Assembly: GCA_964628985.1 (NCBI GenBank)
Contig: CAZVNJ010000032.1
Coordinates: 1 to 26,596 of the forward strand
DNA from: SURF-43 sp964628985
Lineage (GTDB): Bacteria; Chloroflexota; Dehalococcoidia; UBA2979
Direction of reading: 5' to 3'
DNA: 26,596 nt
In this document: positions 1 through 8,606 of the stretch, one piece after another
How the letters are laid out: every line of letters begins with the position of its first letter
Position numbering within the stretch: the first letter of the stretch is position 1
Translations under genes and position numbers: made by a program
Notes under the pieces: generated by a model
What the model saw: only the letters and a program-made list of their open reading frames with translations
What the model was told of the DNA's origin: nothing
Database searches by the model: none

Positions 1-302
1 TGCTGGAGAACCGCACGGTCTACGCCGACGAGGCCCTGCGCCTCGGCATGGTCGGGGAGGTTGTCCCCCCGGAGTCATTCGGCGCTCGGTTCGACGAGTA
101 CTGCGACTCGCTCACGCAACTCTCTCCGATCACGGCCCGCCTCTCCAAGCGCGTCGTCCGCCACGCCACGGCGCTCGCGGACGTCGAGGGCCACATGCGC
201 TACGAACTACTCAACATCGGCCGAGCCTTCGCGTCTGGCGACGGCAAGGAAGCCCGCCGCGCCTTCCTCGAAGGCCGCCCGCCGAAGTTCACGGGTTCGT
301 AG
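1..302 (+). CDS. Enoyl-CoA hydratase/isomerase family protein, C-terminal part (5' end outside window)
   Basis: The open frame enters the window at base 3 and ends at TAG 300-302, giving about 99 residues. The first residues, ending in the stretch EALRLGMVGEVVPPE, match the crotonase-family segment after the active site (the usual 'A.EAL.lGLVneVvp'). The helical tail carries the common 'arlsKrvvr' pattern. Crotonases hydrate or isomerise acyl-CoA thioesters, typically in beta-oxidation. The catalytic residues lie upstream of the window, so substrate and activity cannot be judged. The next gene starts 18 nt downstream on the same strand, so the two may be co-transcribed. Assignment to the superfamily is fairly secure; the exact enzyme is not. 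Confidence 0.8.
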   Translation, partial: LENRTVYADEALRLGMVGEVVPPESFGARFDEYCDSLTQLSPITARLSKRVVRHATALADVEGHMRYELLNIGRAFASGDGKEARRAFLEGRPPKFTGS

Positions 303-319
303 GCAGGAGCGAGGACCAC

Positions 320-1228
320 ATGGAACTGGGACTGTTCACCTTCGGCTCGCGCCTCGCCACCATCGTCGACGATGCCGTGCGTGCCGAGCGCGAGGGCTTC
401 TCGATGTTTACGATGGCGAACATCGCGGGCCACGACGCGATCGGCGCGATGTCGGTCGCCGGGACGAAGACCTCCACCATCCGCCTCGCCACTGGGGTCG
501 TGCCGACGTTCCCGCGTCACCCGACGACCATGGCGCAGCAGGCACTGACCGCGCAGGCCGCGAGCGGGGGCCGCTTCACGCTCGGCATCGGCCTCTCGCA
601 CAAGGTCACCATCGAGGGTGGCTACGGCCTCTCGTTCGACCGCCCGGCCGTGCACATGCGTGAGTACCTGAGCGTGCTCATGCCGCTGCTGCACCTGGAG
701 CCGGTGCAGTTCGACGGGGAGCAGTACCACGTGCGCGCGGCGCTGCGGACCCATGACACGACGCCGGTGCGCTGCCTGATCGCGGCGATGGCGCCCGTCA
801 TGCTGAAGCTGGCGGGTTCGATGGCGGACGGCACCATCCTCTGGATGACCGGCGGTCGAGCCGTCGGTGAGCACATCGTCCCCCGCATCACGAGGGCAGC
901 CGCCGAGGCAGGGCGACCTGCGCCCGAGGTCGTCTGCATGTTGCCGATCGCCCTCACAGACGACCCTGTCTCGGCGCGGGCGAAGGCCGCCGCTCAGTTC
1001 GAGAACTACGGCCGCCTGCCGTCCTATCGCGCCATGCTCGACAAGGAGGGCGTCGAGGGCCCGGGCGACGTCGCGATCGTCGGTGACGAGGCGACACTGC
1101 GTGCGGAACTTGGCCGGATCCGGGATGCCGGTGCGACGACGTTCGTCGGCGGACTCTTCGACGCCGGCGACGGTTCGGCCGATCGGACGCGGGCCTTCCT
1201 CGGTTCCCTCCTCAGCGAGTATCGCTAG
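320..1228 (+). CDS. LLM class (luciferase-like) F420-dependent oxidoreductase
   Basis: A 302-residue protein with the TIM-barrel luciferase-like monooxygenase pattern. It begins MELGLFTFGS, has the 'IRLATGVVPTFPRHP' segment near residues 55-69, and has 'GGRFTLGIGLSHK' near residues 84-96, a loop typical of F420/FMN-binding members. In this family such enzymes move hydride between F420 or a flavin and a substrate. The substrate cannot be read from sequence. The start is supported by purine-rich Shine-Dalgarno sequence at 304-315 (CAGGAG and GAGGA). It follows a crotonase gene closely, which suggests a lipid or acyl-CoA context. Its TAG stop lies in a palindromic CTAG (1225-1228) that also encodes the stop of the convergent phosphotransferase gene. 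Confidence 0.85.
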   Translation: MELGLFTFGSRLATIVDDAVRAEREGFSMFTMANIAGHDAIGAMSVAGTKTSTIRLATGVVPTFPRHPTTMAQQALTAQAASGGRFTLGIGLSHKVTIEGGYGLSFDRPAVHMREYLSVLMPLLHLEPVQFDGEQYHVRAALRTHDTTPVRCLIAAMAPVMLKLAGSMADGTILWMTGGRAVGEHIVPRITRAAAEAGRPAPEVVCMLPIALTDDPVSARAKAAAQFENYGRLPSYRAMLDKEGVEGPGDVAIVGDEATLRAELGRIRDAGATTFVGGLFDAGDGSADRTRAFLGSLLSEYR

Positions 1229-2310
1229 CCCGCGCCGAGACCGTCGAGCACGAGGAGCGCCCCGCGCGCCTCGATCGCCGCGCACAGCCGCTCGATGCCC
1301 TGGGCGTGCACGCGGTCCATCCGCGGGTTGGGTGAGGGCGAGCCGGCACCGATCGTGAAGACCGCGAGCGAAGCCAACAGCGCGATGTCGTAGTCACGTT
1401 CCAACTCGGCGCGGTCGTACTCGACCCCGCCCGCGCGGAGCGCCTCCAGGTACGCCTCGATACACGCAGGTTCGACGACGACGCGCTCGCCCGGTTCGAG
1501 GTCGAGGCCGACGAAGTAGGCGAGGTCGTAGGCGCCTCGCGTGCGGCAGGCGAACTGCCAGTCAATCGCCGCGACCTGCGGCGGTGTCTCCTGGCTGAAG
1601 AAGAGGTTGTCGAGCCGGAAGTCGCCGTGCGTGAGGGTCCGAGGGGGCCGCGCGATCGCTTCCAGGAGCGGCACGTATGCCTCGGCGAGCCGCGCCCGGA
1701 CGGCTCGGACGGCGGGCGTCAGCAGCGGCGCCGCCACATCGAGGGCGCGCGCGAACGCGCCGGCGACACGGGCGGCGCGGGTCAGCCCGACCGTCGTGTC
1801 CGGCAGCCACTCGGCGGCCTCGATCTCTGGTGAGCCCCACCACGCGGCATGGTGCGCGCCGAGGGCGCGTGCCGTGGCCACGGCCTGCTCCGGGGTGCAG
1901 GAGGCCTCCTGGTCGCCCTGCACCATCGGGTGAAGGTCCTCGAGCAGCAGCACGCACTCGCCAGGGTCGCCGAGGGCGACGGCGTACGGCCGAGGCGAGT
2001 GCAAGGGTGTCCGGGCGGCGAACCGCTCGTAGAAGCGGACCTCGCGCTCGTACCAGCCCTGGAAGACCGCCACCCCTCGGACACCCGGCGTGCCGAACTT
2101 GGCGATGAGGTGGGCCGGGCCCGAAGCGTCGCCGTAGTTGAGTGCGAGACGGAATACGTCTCCATTCACCCCTGCCCGCTCGCCCACCGGTGTCACGGCG
2201 AGCGCGGTAACCGAGGCTCCCGCTTCGATCGCACCGGAGACGCGAAGCGCCCCCGTCACCCAGTCAGCCGTCAGATCTTCGATGCGGAACGGCGTCTGCA
2301 GCGCGTTCAC
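1225..2310 (-). CDS. Phosphotransferase, CHK/aminoglycoside-phosphotransferase-like kinase
   Basis: A 361-residue protein-kinase-like small-molecule phosphotransferase. The catalytic loop HGDFRLDN has its His at residue 228, the presumed catalytic Asp at 230 and the metal-binding Asn at 235. The second metal-binding Asp, in AIDWQFACRTRG, is Asp250. A 'VLLLEDL' segment near residue 130 matches the hinge region of CHK-like kinases. The family phosphorylates hydroxyl groups of small molecules; the substrate is unknown and antibiotic resistance should not be assumed. The start codon is GTG in a 4-bp GTGA overlap with the stop of the upstream amidase gene, so translation is probably coupled. No Shine-Dalgarno sequence precedes it. 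The stop is shared with the convergent LLM gene. Confidence 0.82.
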   Translation of the reverse strand: MNALQTPFRIEDLTADWVTGALRVSGAIEAGASVTALAVTPVGERAGVNGDVFRLALNYGDASGPAHLIAKFGTPGVRGVAVFQGWYEREVRFYERFAARTPLHSPRPYAVALGDPGECVLLLEDLHPMVQGDQEASCTPEQAVATARALGAHHAAWWGSPEIEAAEWLPDTTVGLTRAARVAGAFARALDVAAPLLTPAVRAVRARLAEAYVPLLEAIARPPRTLTHGDFRLDNLFFSQETPPQVAAIDWQFACRTRGAYDLAYFVGLDLEPGERVVVEPACIEAYLEALRAGGVEYDRAELERDYDIALLASLAVFTIGAGSPSPNPRMDRVHAQGIERLCAAIEARGALLVLDGLGAG

Positions 2311-3614
2311 AGGAGGGGCTCCAACACTTCGGCCATCGCCAGCAATCCCTCGTCCCCACCGAAGCGACCCGCGAGCTGGAGCCCGACCGGCATCGAGTCA
2401 ACGCGCCCGGCGGGCAGTGTCAGCGCGGGCATTCCGGCATGGGTCCACGGGAGATTCATGGCGGGGTCACCGGTCGAGCGGAGCCCGAGCGGGGCTGGAC
2501 CGGTGGCTGCAGGGCAAGCCCAGGCGTCCAGGCTGTGCTGGTTCATCAGCCCTTCCAGCGTGGCACGAAGCGCGCCGCGGCTGGTCGCACCCTCGGCGCG
2601 CTGGGAGGGGGTGACCGCCGCGCCCGCGTCGAAGAGGGCACTGCTGGCGCCGCGCACGAGCGATCCCCACCGGGCGAAGCGCTCCAGATGCTGGTCGTGG
2701 AACTCGGCGGTTGCCAGCGCACGATGCCGTTCCGTGACTGCCTCGATGTCCGCGAGGGCGGGGACGCGCCTCACGGTCACCCCGGCCGATACGAGGGTCC
2801 GGAGGGAGGCCTCGAACGCCTCGCGGGCGGCAGGCTCGGCCTGATCCAGGTACGGCCCGTCTGGGACGCCGAGCGTGATCGCGCCGGGCGCAACGAGGTC
2901 CCCCCGCCACTCGTCGAGGAGGACGGAGGCGACCAGCCGTGCACCGGCGGCGTCCTGGGTGAAGAAGCCGACGTGGTCCACGGACGGCGAGTAATACAGG
3001 ACCCCATCCGTCGGGATGCGGCCGTATGAGGGCTTGAAGCCCAGCACGCCGCAAAAGGCGGCCGGGCGGATCACCGAACCCACCGTCTGTGAACCCAGCG
3101 CCACCAGGGCGTAGCCGGCTGCGACGGCCGCGGCGGATCCGCTGCTGGATCCGCCCGGCGTCCGCAGCGGGTCGTGGGGGTTTGTCGTCGCTCCCGGGTC
3201 GAAGTAGGCGAACTCGGTGGTCACGGTCTTGCCGAGGATCAATGCGCCTGCTGCGCGGAGCCGCCTGACTGCTGAGCCCTCGGCCAGCGGGAAGGCCTCA
3301 GGCGGCAGAGCAGATCCAGCGCGCGTCGGCATGCCGTCCACGGCGAAAATGTCTTTGACCCCGACCAGCACCCCGTAGAGCAACGGGCGGGTGGCTGGAT
3401 CGGGGTGCTGGGAGGCGAGCGCGGCCGCCTCCGCGATCAGCCGGCTTCTCCGCCCCTCCTCTGGCAGCACGGCGCGCGTAGCGCCGTCGAACGCGTCAAT
3501 GCGGTCGCACGCCTCGGCTACCTGGCGCTCGAGGGCGAGTGCACCGGAGCGGAGCGCGGCGGCAACCGGCGCGAGCGGGGCGTGCGGAAGAGGGGAGTGT
3601 GGTCGGCGAGGCAT
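2307..3614 (-). CDS. Amidase signature family protein (GatA-like fold)
   Basis: A 435-residue amidase. All three catalytic residues of the family are in place when numbered from ATG 3614: Lys87 in GVLVGVKDIF, the cis-Ser Ser156 in TPGGSSSGSAAA, and the nucleophile Ser180 in QTVGSVIRPAAFCG. The 24-residue distance between the two serines is the family norm. These enzymes hydrolyse carboxamides or, as GatA, act on tRNA-linked glutamine. No gatB or gatC is nearby, so a stand-alone amidase acting on an unknown amide is more likely. An in-frame TTG at 3638 would add eight residues. I prefer ATG 3614 because a TATGAT hexamer sits 6 nt upstream, consistent with a leaderless transcript. Its TGA overlaps the GTG of the phosphotransferase gene. 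Confidence 0.88.
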   Translation of the reverse strand: MPRRPHSPLPHAPLAPVAAALRSGALALERQVAEACDRIDAFDGATRAVLPEEGRRSRLIAEAAALASQHPDPATRPLLYGVLVGVKDIFAVDGMPTRAGSALPPEAFPLAEGSAVRRLRAAGALILGKTVTTEFAYFDPGATTNPHDPLRTPGGSSSGSAAAVAAGYALVALGSQTVGSVIRPAAFCGVLGFKPSYGRIPTDGVLYYSPSVDHVGFFTQDAAGARLVASVLLDEWRGDLVAPGAITLGVPDGPYLDQAEPAAREAFEASLRTLVSAGVTVRRVPALADIEAVTERHRALATAEFHDQHLERFARWGSLVRGASSALFDAGAAVTPSQRAEGATSRGALRATLEGLMNQHSLDAWACPAATGPAPLGLRSTGDPAMNLPWTHAGMPALTLPAGRVDSMPVGLQLAGRFGGDEGLLAMAEVLEPLL

Positions 3615-3620
3615 GGCCGG

Positions 3621-3626
3621 ATCATA
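3621..3626 (-). promoter_or_regulatory. Putative -10 element (TATGAT) for a leaderless amidase transcript
   Basis: On the minus strand TATGAT is followed by 6 nt and then ATG at 3614, so the predicted transcription start coincides with the A of the start codon. No convincing -35 sequence is visible. Confidence 0.35.
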
Positions 3627-3656
3627 CGAGGCGAGCAAGCGAGCCCCGTAGGGTTC

Positions 3657-5849
3657 TTAGGCTGCGGCCCGGTGCGCCGTCTCTTCGCGCATCATGGTGG
3701 CCATTGCCGCAGCATCCACCGCGGGCGAGTAGTAGTAGCCCTGGACGAGGTCACAGCCGACCTGCCGCACCAGGTCGAGATCACGCTCGCTCTCGACACC
3801 CTCGGCGACCACGGTAAGGCCGAGCGCGTGCCCGAGGGCTACGACGGCCTCCACGATGGCACGGTCGCCGGCGGACTGGTCCATGCCGTGCACGAAGGAG
3901 CGGTCTACCTTCAGCGTCTGGACCGGGAAGTGCCGGAGCCGCCCGAGCCACGAGTGGCCGATGCCGAAGTCATCGATCGCCGTTGTGATGCCGATCGCGT
4001 GCAGTTCGTGCAGCACCTCGATGACGGCATCCATCGTCAGGCTGGCGGTTGTCTCGGTGAGTTCGAGCTCGAGCAGCTGCGGTTGCAGCCCGGTGCGTTC
4101 CAGGATGTCGCGCACGATCCGGCCGAGTCCGGGCACCATCAACTGGCGTGGGGAGAGGTTCACGGCCATCCGCACTGGCTTGAAGCCCTCACCGATCCAG
4201 GCCTGCATCTGCGCGCACGATTGCTCCAGGATCCACTCCCCGACGGGCACAATCAGTCCGGTCTCCTCCAACAGCGGGATGAACTCGGCTGGCGATACTG
4301 AGCCTCGGACGGGGTGACGCCAGCGAAGCAGGGCCTCCACTCCGCGCAACTCCTGGGTCATCGGGTCCACCTGCGGCTGGTAGTGAATCTCGAAGTCCTG
4401 CCGCTCGACCGCTTCGCGCAGGTCGGCCTCGAGCGATAGGCGGTCCCGCGCAGTGTCGGTGTCCTCGGCCGTCCCAAAGCGGAAGCCGTCGCCACCTTCG
4501 TCCTTGGCGAGGTGGATGGCACCGTCCGCGATTCGGATGAGGGCGTCCGGGTCCTGCGCGTGCTGCGGGAAGAGCGCGATACCCGCGCTGGCGGCCACCT
4601 TCAGCATGCGTCCCTCGTGCGGGAATGGCTCCGCGAGCGCCTGCAAGATCCGCCGGGCGACCCCCTCTGCGGCGGCCGGGACAGGAAGCCCCGGTGCGAG
4701 CACCAGGAACTCGTCCCCTCCGAAGCGCGCCACGATGTGCGGCGATGGGAGGTACTGGTGGAGCCGGTCCGCGACCGCCTTCAACAGCCGGTCGCCCGAA
4801 GCATGCCCGAGGGTGTCATTCACCAATTTGAATCGGTCCAGGTCCAAGAGGATGACCCCGACGCACTCCTGGCTCTGCCGGGCGTCGAGGATCGCACGCT
4901 GGACGTGCCGGTCGAAGAGGTCGCGGCTCGGCAGGCCGGTGAGGCGGTCATAGTCGGCCATCTGGCGGATCGCATCGCTGGCCCGGCGCGACTCGGTGAG
5001 GTCGCGCACCTCGATCAGCACGACCGTGCCGCTGTCCTCGCGCAGGGCAGAGAGGGCGATCTCCGCCTCGACGGTGGTGCCATCTCGGTGCTGGAGCCCG
5101 GTCTCGAAGAGTCCGCCACCGACGTCCGCCCACGCGCGCGAGGCGACGAGGCCGGTCAACTGGTCCAGACGCTCAGGCGCCGTGACCTGGTCCAGGTGCA
5201 CCGGCATCTCGCGGCCGTAGCCGAGCATCCGACGCAGCGATCGGTTCACGAAGATCAGCGAACCGTCGCGGTCCACCAGCATGATGCCGTTCTGGGCAGC
5301 CTCGAGCGCGCGGCGGAGGCGCTCCTCAGAGGCTCGGAGTGCCTGCTGGGTCTGCGCCTGGTCGCCCGGGTTGCGCAGCACACCGCGAAGGCCGAGGAGC
5401 TCCCCCTGCGGGCCGCGCACGGCACGCACCAACGCGGTGTAATGGCGGGCCTCGCCGTCCTGGTGGATCCAACGCGCGTTCCACTCGCCGGTATCACCGG
5501 GGAAGGGGTCGCCGTCCAGGAACGGGATGGGGTCCGGCGTGAGTTCGCAGACGAGGCGTCCCGTCAGTTCCTCCGGAGTGCGCCCGAGGATGGCACGGGA
5601 GGCCAGCGTGACGCCGACGAACCGTCCTCCCGCGGAGATCTCGAAGAGCATGTCTGGTAGTTCCCGGCTGACCATGCGCATCCATCCGTCCAGAAGACGG
5701 ATCCGCGCCTGCCGGGCCAGTGCGCCGCGTGCGGTGAACAGGGACGCCACCCCGACCATGGCGAGGCCAGGCACCGCTGCGGCCGGCCCGAACGACCAAT
5801 CGCCGATGACTGCGCCCAGTGCGCCGCCGAACAGCAGCCCGAAGGTCAC
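3657..5849 (-). CDS. Membrane-anchored PAS-PAS-GGDEF-EAL cyclic-di-GMP signalling protein
   Basis: A 730-residue protein. Two hydrophobic stretches fill about residues 1-40, followed by two PAS-like domains (about 50-165 and 180-295), a GGDEF domain (about 305-460, motif at 377-381) and an EAL domain (about 475-720). The diguanylate cyclase motif is intact and follows a good DLDRFKLVNDTLGHASGD segment. The RxxD inhibitory site normally just before it is absent. The EAL domain keeps EALLRW, NLSPRQL, ELTE, IDDFGIGH, KVDRSF and EGVE, so phosphodiesterase activity is likely. It may make, degrade, or switch between making and degrading c-di-GMP in response to a PAS ligand. The start is GTG 5849 preceded by GGACGGGG; no upstream in-frame start codon was found. 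It is divergent from the MFS gene. Confidence 0.9.
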   Translation of the reverse strand: MTFGLLFGGALGAVIGDWSFGPAAAVPGLAMVGVASLFTARGALARQARIRLLDGWMRMVSRELPDMLFEISAGGRFVGVTLASRAILGRTPEELTGRLVCELTPDPIPFLDGDPFPGDTGEWNARWIHQDGEARHYTALVRAVRGPQGELLGLRGVLRNPGDQAQTQQALRASEERLRRALEAAQNGIMLVDRDGSLIFVNRSLRRMLGYGREMPVHLDQVTAPERLDQLTGLVASRAWADVGGGLFETGLQHRDGTTVEAEIALSALREDSGTVVLIEVRDLTESRRASDAIRQMADYDRLTGLPSRDLFDRHVQRAILDARQSQECVGVILLDLDRFKLVNDTLGHASGDRLLKAVADRLHQYLPSPHIVARFGGDEFLVLAPGLPVPAAAEGVARRILQALAEPFPHEGRMLKVAASAGIALFPQHAQDPDALIRIADGAIHLAKDEGGDGFRFGTAEDTDTARDRLSLEADLREAVERQDFEIHYQPQVDPMTQELRGVEALLRWRHPVRGSVSPAEFIPLLEETGLIVPVGEWILEQSCAQMQAWIGEGFKPVRMAVNLSPRQLMVPGLGRIVRDILERTGLQPQLLELELTETTASLTMDAVIEVLHELHAIGITTAIDDFGIGHSWLGRLRHFPVQTLKVDRSFVHGMDQSAGDRAIVEAVVALGHALGLTVVAEGVESERDLDLVRQVGCDLVQGYYYSPAVDAAAMATMMREETAHRAAA

Positions 5850-5921
5850 CCCGTCCGGCCACGGGCGGGTCAGCGGTGCGAGGACTCGAAGGGCGCGGTG
5901 TGCGATCGTCGGCTCCGCTCG

Positions 5922-5974
5922 CGGGCTGGCAGCATCTGGTTCCCCACCTCCATCATCGGCAGCTGCCAGCCCGG
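5922..5974. repeat. 12-bp perfect inverted repeat in the divergent GGDEF-EAL/MFS intergenic region
   Basis: CGGGCTGGCAGC at 5922-5933 is the exact reverse complement of GCTGCCAGCCCG at 5963-5974, with 29 nt between the arms. It lies in the 205-bp gap between two divergent genes. It could be a paired operator, a cruciform, or a hairpin in the 5' leader of the GGDEF-EAL mRNA. No T-run follows it, so terminator function is less likely. No known riboswitch core was recognised. Confidence 0.6.
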
Positions 5975-6004
5975 GTGAAGGCTCGCCGGTACGCGGACGA
6001 GCGG

Positions 6005-6010
6005 TACGAT
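6005..6010 (+). promoter_or_regulatory. Putative -10 element (TACGAT) for the MFS gene
   Basis: TACGAT lies 44 nt before ATG 6055. It would give a leader of about 38 nt that includes the purine-rich GAGGACGGGG ribosome-binding region. No clear -35 element is seen. Confidence 0.3.
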
Positions 6011-6054
6011 TCGCGCTTCGGGCGCGGCCAGATTCGAGGACGGGGCGGCGGTCA

Positions 6055-7275
6055 ATGGCGCAATCGGCTCCGCCGTTCCGAATCCGCTCACTCGGGTTGT
6101 CCGTCTACCTCCCCACCGTCCTCTTCGCCATCGGGCAGGGCGCTGCGCTGCCGGTGATTCCACTGTTCGCGAAGGACATCGGCGCCTCAGTCGCATTCGC
6201 GGCCACCATCGTGGGCCTGCGAGGTTGGGGCACGATGGTGTTTGACCTGCCCGCTGGCGCGCTCATCGCCCGGTACGGTGAACGCAAGTCCATGCTTTTC
6301 GGCACGTTTGCGCTCGCGGTCACCCCGTTCATCATCCTGGTCAGCCGCTCGCCGATCGTGTTCGCCGCGCTGGTGTTCGTCATGGGTTGTTCGTTCGCCA
6401 TCTGGCAACTGGCGCGCCTGGCCTATGTGACCGAGCGGGCGCCGATCGAGGTGCGTGGCCGAGCGCTCTCACTCCTCGGCGGCACGAACCGCCTCGGGAA
6501 TCTGATCGGGCCGCTGGTGGGCGGAGTGGTCGCGCAGGCCTACGGGCTTGAGACGGCGTTCTGGCTCCAGGCCGGGCTCTCCTGCGCCGCCTCGGCCGTC
6601 ATGTACCTGCTCGTCCGGGGGGACGACCGCGGCACCAGGGAGGCGACGCACGGGGGCATCTACGGACGCTTTGCGACCGTGATCGTGGAGCACCGGAAGG
6701 TGTTCCTGACGGCCGGCCTCGCGACCGTTGCCATCCAGGTCTTGCGGCGTTCGCGTGAGGCGGCCATCCCACTGTGGGGTGATGCCATCGGGATGTCACC
6801 CAGCCAGATCGGCTTTATCCTCAGCGGATCGATCTTGATCGAGGTGATCCTCTTTTACCCGACAGGGATCATGATGGACCGCTGGGGACGCAAGTGGGCG
6901 GGCGTGCCCTGCCTGGTCTTCATGTCGATTGGCTTGATGTTGTTCCCGTTCACGCACACGTTCTCCGGGCTCCTGCTCGCCGGCATGGTCACCGGGCTCG
7001 GCAATGGCTTTGGCTCTGGCATCGCAATGACGCTCGGGGCGGACTTCTCCCCGGTGGTGGGACGCAACGAGTTCCTCGGCGTCTGGCGGTTGGTGGGCGA
7101 TGTGGGCGGTGCGGCCGGGCCGATGGTGATCGGCGGTCTGAGCGGCATCCTCAGTCTCGGCGGCGCCATCGCCGCCTCGGGCGGGCTGGGTGCGCTCGGT
7201 GCGATCGTGCTGCTCTTCTTCGTCAGGGAGCCGCTCCAGCGAAAGCGCGCGACGCCTGAAGTGCGGCCAGGCTAA
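6055..7275 (+). CDS. Major facilitator superfamily (MFS) transporter
   Basis: A 406-residue polytopic membrane protein with about 12 hydrophobic segments in two halves. The cytoplasmic loop between TM2 and TM3 carries the MFS signature as DLPAGALIARYGERKSM (about residues 63-79). Its second-half counterpart is the MMDRWGRKWAG segment. The charged central loop lies near residues 183-210. The substrate cannot be deduced; the shape is that of a drug/metabolite proton antiporter-like member. The start at ATG 6055 follows GAGGACGGGG, and the frame remains open upstream without family similarity. The TAA stop overlaps the stop of the convergent M16 gene in CTAA 7272-7275. Confidence 0.87.
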   Translation: MAQSAPPFRIRSLGLSVYLPTVLFAIGQGAALPVIPLFAKDIGASVAFAATIVGLRGWGTMVFDLPAGALIARYGERKSMLFGTFALAVTPFIILVSRSPIVFAALVFVMGCSFAIWQLARLAYVTERAPIEVRGRALSLLGGTNRLGNLIGPLVGGVVAQAYGLETAFWLQAGLSCAASAVMYLLVRGDDRGTREATHGGIYGRFATVIVEHRKVFLTAGLATVAIQVLRRSREAAIPLWGDAIGMSPSQIGFILSGSILIEVILFYPTGIMMDRWGRKWAGVPCLVFMSIGLMLFPFTHTFSGLLLAGMVTGLGNGFGSGIAMTLGADFSPVVGRNEFLGVWRLVGDVGGAAGPMVIGGLSGILSLGGAIAASGGLGALGAIVLLFFVREPLQRKRATPEVRPG

Positions 7276-8606
7276 CCCTCCAGCACCGTCCCGAACTGGT
7301 CGAGGTCTGCGCGGACCGCCGAGGGGTCGCCGACTACCACGATTGTGAGCCGTTCAGGGCGCAGGTAATCCCGGGCCACGCGCCAGACCTCCCGCGGCGA
7401 CACCGCGCGTACGCGGGCGTCGTACTCGATCGTGTAGGAGTCGTCCAGGTCGTGGAGCGCGAGGAACTCGAGGTGGTCCAGGAGGCCGCTGAGCGTGGCC
7501 CCGCGGATCGCGAAGAGCCCGGCGACATAGTTCGTGATTCCGAGCACCTCGGCCTCGGTCGGAATTTCGGTGCGCAACCGCTCGACCTCACCCAGGATCT
7601 CGGAGAGCGCAGGGGCCGTCACCGGAGTAGTGACGTCGGCGGACTCTGCCCAGTAGGCGTCCCGGGGGCGGGTCGAGATTTGGCTGCTAGGTGAGTAGGT
7701 GTACCCCTTCTGCTCGCGAATGTTCTGCGTGATCCGTGAGCTGAATGAGCCGCCGAGGAGGGCGTTGGCCACCTCGAGGGCGATGTAATCACCGTGACCA
7801 GGTGCCGGCACAGGGACACCGATGCGCAGGGTGGATTGCTCCGAACCAGCGCGTGGGACGAACCTGACCACCCGGGACGTCCTCGGCTGCGCGGGCGCGA
7901 TGCCGTCTACGGCCGGCGTTGTCCACCCATCCGAGGCCTTCGCCGCGGCCTCAACGACCGCACTGGGATCAAACTTGCCTGCGGCGAGCAGGAGCGAGCG
8001 CGCCGCGCCCGTGTGCCGCTCCCAGAACGCGCGCACGTCGGCCGCTGTGAATGAGGCGAGCGAGGCAGCATGCGGGAGGACTGTGGCGTACGGATGGGCG
8101 CCGAAGAGGGCCGTGCGGAACGCCGCGTGCGCGCGCCATTGCGGCTCCTGCTCCGCAATCTCCGCCCAGCGTTGCTGGTCCGCGATCAGCCGCGGTGTCT
8201 CCTCGGCGGGGAACCGAGGCGCCCGCGCGAGCCCGATGAGAAGCGACGCGGCCTCCGCGGCGTGCTCGGCGAGCACCTGCGTGCGGAGGACCGTCGTGTG
8301 CTCGTCCCCCTCCACATCGAGCGAGCCACCCATTGCCGCAAGAGCGCCCGCGAACGCTTCTCGGTCGTGTGTGGCGCTGCCTTCGCGCAGGAAGTCATGC
8401 GTGAGCCGGTCCAGCCAGGCCTGGCTCGGGTGGAGATGCGCCGACCCGGCTTCGATGACGAGTCGAAGCGCCACGATGGGCACGGTCCCACTCTGTACGA
8501 GCGCCATGCGCATGCCGGAAGGAAGGACCTCGCGCCGTCGGGGAGGCAGGACCGCTGGACGCGGCGAGGGAAGCGCAGGGCGAGGCGGGAGCACGGTGGA
8601 GGTCAC
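7272..8606 (-). CDS. M16B-family peptidase, non-zinc partner subunit
   Basis: A 444-residue protein with the two-lobed M16 fold. The position of the zinc motif HxxEH is occupied by LDRLTHDFLREGS, so two of the ligands are missing and this subunit should not bind catalytic zinc. The C-terminal lobe keeps the Arg/Tyr substrate-contact pair in RITQNIREQKGYTYS. In bacterial heterodimeric M16B enzymes one subunit supplies zinc and the other the Arg/Tyr pair, which is the arrangement here. The GTG start (8606) overlaps the TGA of the upstream zinc subunit by 4 bp, so the two are probably translationally coupled and made in equal amounts. There is no obvious signal peptide; the N-terminus is Pro/Arg-rich. 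The product probably degrades or processes peptides. Confidence 0.87.
   Translation of the reverse strand: MTSTVLPPRPALPSPRPAVLPPRRREVLPSGMRMALVQSGTVPIVALRLVIEAGSAHLHPSQAWLDRLTHDFLREGSATHDREAFAGALAAMGGSLDVEGDEHTTVLRTQVLAEHAAEAASLLIGLARAPRFPAEETPRLIADQQRWAEIAEQEPQWRAHAAFRTALFGAHPYATVLPHAASLASFTAADVRAFWERHTGAARSLLLAAGKFDPSAVVEAAAKASDGWTTPAVDGIAPAQPRTSRVVRFVPRAGSEQSTLRIGVPVPAPGHGDYIALEVANALLGGSFSSRITQNIREQKGYTYSPSSQISTRPRDAYWAESADVTTPVTAPALSEILGEVERLRTEIPTEAEVLGITNYVAGLFAIRGATLSGLLDHLEFLALHDLDDSYTIEYDARVRAVSPREVWRVARDYLRPERLTIVVVGDPSAVRADLDQFGTVLEG

Noticed and set aside
200..1285. 361-codon minus-strand open frame opposite the LLM oxidoreductase
   Set aside because: It is Arg/Gly/Asp-rich shadow sequence without motifs; the plus-strand gene has family motifs and a ribosome-binding site.
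1225..2310. Aminoglycoside resistance gene
   Set aside because: The fold and catalytic motifs match the wider CHK/APH kinase group, which mostly acts on other small molecules; the context next to acyl-CoA and amidase genes gives no support for resistance.
5850..6054. c-di-GMP riboswitch upstream of the GGDEF-EAL gene
   Set aside because: The inverted repeat is present but no conserved GEMM-type core sequence could be seen.
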